A stretch of DNA of 6,557 bases from a bacterium (GTDB lineage: Bacteria; Actinomycetota; Acidimicrobiia; Acidimicrobiales; Ilumatobacteraceae): positions 1-6,557 of the forward strand of contig JAPOIQ010000067.1 in assembly GCA_029978815.1 (NCBI GenBank), in the 5' to 3' direction. Shown here in pieces: positions 4,994 through 6,557 of the stretch; the stretch's first letter is position 1; every line of letters starts with the position of its first letter. The notes under the pieces were generated by a model. That model saw nothing but the letters and a program-made list of their open reading frames with translations, had not been told where the DNA came from and searched no databases. The position numbers and the translations under genes are program-made.

Positions 4994-6557
4994 AGTCGTG
5001 GCTCCGGAGTCATGATCCGGGCCTTCTCGCTCTTTGCGGGGTCATCGTTGCCTTCACCGCCTACTACGGGTCACTGACGCTCAACATCCATCATGGCCTC
5101 GGCACCGCGGCCTATGACTCCGGGCTGTACGACCAAGGTGTGTGGCTACTGTCGAGGTTTCAGTCCCCATTTGTGACAACAATGGGCCGCAACCTGCTTG
5201 GTGACCACACATCGTTCATTCTTGTGGTGCTGGTGCCGTTCTATTGGGTTGCGCCGGGGGCGTGGATTCTGTTCTGGTCGCAAGCAGCCGTGATTGGTCT
5301 TGGCTCGGTGCCGGTGTATCTCTATGGGCGAGAAGTGCTGAGGTCATCGAGACTTGCCCTGTTCTTCGCCTTGGCATATCTGGCGCATCCGGCGGTGCTT
5401 GGTGCGCTGCTTGAGAACTATCACCCCGACAGTTTCCTCGGGTTGTTTGTTCCTCTTGCGTTGTGGGCGGCGCTCACACGTCGTTGGCGCTGGTATGTAA
5501 TCGCAGTTGTTGGCGCCTTGCTCGTGAAAGAAGATGTTGCACTCGTCATTGTTCCGTTGGGTTTGTGGGTTGCAGCTCGCCGTGATCGACGAATCGGTTT
5601 GATCACTGCGGGCGCAGCAGTGCTCACCACACTTGTCGCAATGTTTGTGGTCATGCGTTCGCTGATCGGAGTTCCGACCAGAAACGCGTGGAGAATTCCA
5701 TTTGGTGGGCCAACAGGGTTTCTTTCGGCCGTGTTCACTCGGCCACGCGAGGTTGCATCATATTTCACATCGGAAGATCGCCCTTGGTACGTGTTGCAGA
5801 TGATGCTGCCGATGGGCTTTCAGTTTGTTCGCCGTCCGAGCGTGGCTCTCATTAGCGCTCTGGTCCTATTCACGAACGTGCTCAGCACGTATTGGTACCA
5901 ATTTCACGTGCAGTACCACTACAGCATTGTCGCAGTTCCGGCTCTCGTGTTCGGAACCATCTGGGCGGTTCAGTATTTGCCGCCCGCTGGCCTTGGTGGT
6001 CGGCGTGTTGCGATCTCGTTTGTTGTGCTGGGCACCGTCATTTCGGCATTGTTGTGGTCACCTATTCCGAGTGGTCGGGCGATGCCGGCGTATTGGGAGC
6101 CATCGCATCCGGTTGCGGTTGCTGCTCGGGAGGCCATTGAGTTGGTGCCCGATGATGCTGTGGTTGCCGCCCACTATCGAATTGCTCCTCACCTTGCGTA
6201 CCGCGAAGAGATCTACCAGTTTCCGACGCCGTTCCGAGCGGTGCTCTATGGGGTGGGGCTTGAACTAGAGGGAACCCGTCTTGACGATCGAGCGGAGCGG
6301 GTCGAGTTTCTTGTCCTTCAAAAGAACATGTCTGCCGAGGCCGCAACCGATTTTGGGGTCATTGCCAACGCCTTCACCGAAGTCACCGAGACCGACGCGA
6401 AGGGCAAGAGCGAGACGCGCGTGGTGATGAAGTTCCATCCGCGCATCGCGCCCATCAAGGTGGCCGTGCTGCCGTTGCTCAAGAACAAGCCCGAGCTGGC
6501 GAACAAGGCGCGGGCCATCTTCGAGTCGCTCCGACCGCACATGATGGCCTTTCACGA
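4990..6557 (+). CDS. DUF2079 multi-pass membrane protein; frame continues into foreign GlyRS sequence
   Basis: This is a predicted integral membrane protein whose frame stays open for 522 codons to the window end. Residues 1–457 are family-like. An N-terminal membrane helix (about 11–30) is followed by a conserved extracytoplasmic-type segment, YDSGLYDQGVWLLSRFQSP (42–60) and GRNLLGDHTSFI (66–77). Further hydrophobic stretches lie near 77–97, 98–115, 122–140, 147–163, 168–195, 202–224, 285–303, 311–330 and 339–357. ENYHPDSF (142–149) is another DUF2079 hallmark. The soluble C-terminal part (about 370–457) ends with VEFLVLQKN. DUF2079 proteins resemble GT-C-type polyprenyl-sugar glycosyltransferases, but the reaction is not established. 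From about residue 458 the sequence is glycyl-tRNA synthetase-like with different codon use, so the natural C-terminus, probably only ~20–30 residues further, is missing. The ATG overlaps the nusB stop (ATGA). Confidence 0.85.
   Translation, partial: MKSWLRSHDPGLLALCGVIVAFTAYYGSLTLNIHHGLGTAAYDSGLYDQGVWLLSRFQSPFVTTMGRNLLGDHTSFILVVLVPFYWVAPGAWILFWSQAAVIGLGSVPVYLYGREVLRSSRLALFFALAYLAHPAVLGALLENYHPDSFLGLFVPLALWAALTRRWRWYVIAVVGALLVKEDVALVIVPLGLWVAARRDRRIGLITAGAAVLTTLVAMFVVMRSLIGVPTRNAWRIPFGGPTGFLSAVFTRPREVASYFTSEDRPWYVLQMMLPMGFQFVRRPSVALISALVLFTNVLSTYWYQFHVQYHYSIVAVPALVFGTIWAVQYLPPAGLGGRRVAISFVVLGTVISALLWSPIPSGRAMPAYWEPSHPVAVAAREAIELVPDDAVVAAHYRIAPHLAYREEIYQFPTPFRAVLYGVGLELEGTRLDDRAERVEFLVLQKNMSAEAATDFGVIANAFTEVTETDAKGKSETRVVMKFHPRIAPIKVAVLPLLKNKPELANKARAIFESLRPHMMAFH
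6361..6557 (+). CDS. glyQS: Glycyl-tRNA synthetase C-terminal fragment (anticodon-binding domain), probable chimeric segment
   Basis: These ~65 codons resemble the start of the C-terminal anticodon-binding domain of single-chain (alpha2) glycyl-tRNA synthetase, which charges tRNA-Gly. The hallmark is FHPRIAPIKVAVLPL at residues 480–494 of the joined frame, matching the family pattern 'hPrlAPiKvAvlPL'. It is preceded by AFTEVTETDAKGKSETRVVMK and followed by a helix (NKPELANKARAIFESL). The rest of the domain would lie beyond the window. No start codon or upstream catalytic domain is present: the segment is joined in frame to the DUF2079 gene. By hand count 60 of 65 codons end in G or C, against 36 of the 60 codons just before, which points to a different, more GC-rich source genome. 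The exact join is uncertain, roughly 6355–6385. Confidence 0.72.
   Translation, partial: MANAFTEVTETDAKGKSETRVVMKFHPRIAPIKVAVLPLLKNKPELANKARAIFESLRPHMMAFH

Noticed and set aside
5825..6268. A 147-codon plus-strand frame within the DUF2079 gene
   Set aside because: It is an out-of-frame shadow of the membrane protein, with no motif and no start context.
6265..6555. Minus-strand open frame crossing the suspected junction
   Set aside because: It is antisense to strongly recognisable protein sequence on both sides of the join and encodes no recognisable motif.

Overview
The window is a tightly packed, single-strand (+) block of bacterial housekeeping genes. It reads like an actinobacterial chromosome, most likely class Acidimicrobiia (Ilumatobacter- or Microtrichales-like). 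I infer this from the gene order aroC–aroB–aroQ–pepQ–efp–nusB, which matches the actinobacterial shikimate/EF-P/NusB block (in Mycobacterium tuberculosis: aroF, aroK, aroB, aroD, pepQ, efp, nusB). The protein motifs are actinobacteria-like and base composition is moderately GC-rich. No rRNA, tRNA, CRISPR, IS element or integrase is visible. Apart from two 3-base spacers there is no intergenic DNA up to the window end, so no promoter or terminator can be placed.

Layout: the 3' part of aroC (chorismate synthase, 5' end cut by the window edge, 3–929); aroB (3-dehydroquinate synthase, 933–1964); a RimJ/RimL-type GNAT acetyltransferase (1964–2518); aroQ (type II 3-dehydroquinate dehydratase, 2515–2949); a pepQ-like M24B Xaa-Pro peptidase (2946–4052); efp (elongation factor P, 4025–4588); nusB (4592–4993); and a DUF2079 multi-pass membrane protein (from 4990). 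Neighbours overlap by 1, 4, 4, 28 and 4 bases or are 3 bases apart, so the string is almost certainly one transcript with translational coupling. AroB, AroQ and AroC are steps 2, 3 and 7 of the shikimate pathway. Shikimate kinase, usually between aroC and aroB in actinobacteria, is absent there. PepQ, EF-P and NusB add proline-peptide turnover, rescue of polyproline-stalled ribosomes and rRNA transcription antitermination.

The oddest part is the last ~200 bases. The DUF2079 reading frame stays open to the window end, but from about 6361 it encodes the C-terminal anticodon-binding region of a glycyl-tRNA synthetase. By hand count GC at third codon positions rises abruptly from 36/60 to 60/65 codons. 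I read this as a chimeric join (assembly or library artefact) near the end of the sequence, not a natural fusion; a real fusion or transfer cannot be excluded from sequence alone. I saw no convincing undescribed system; the remaining observations concern operon architecture and small motif differences.
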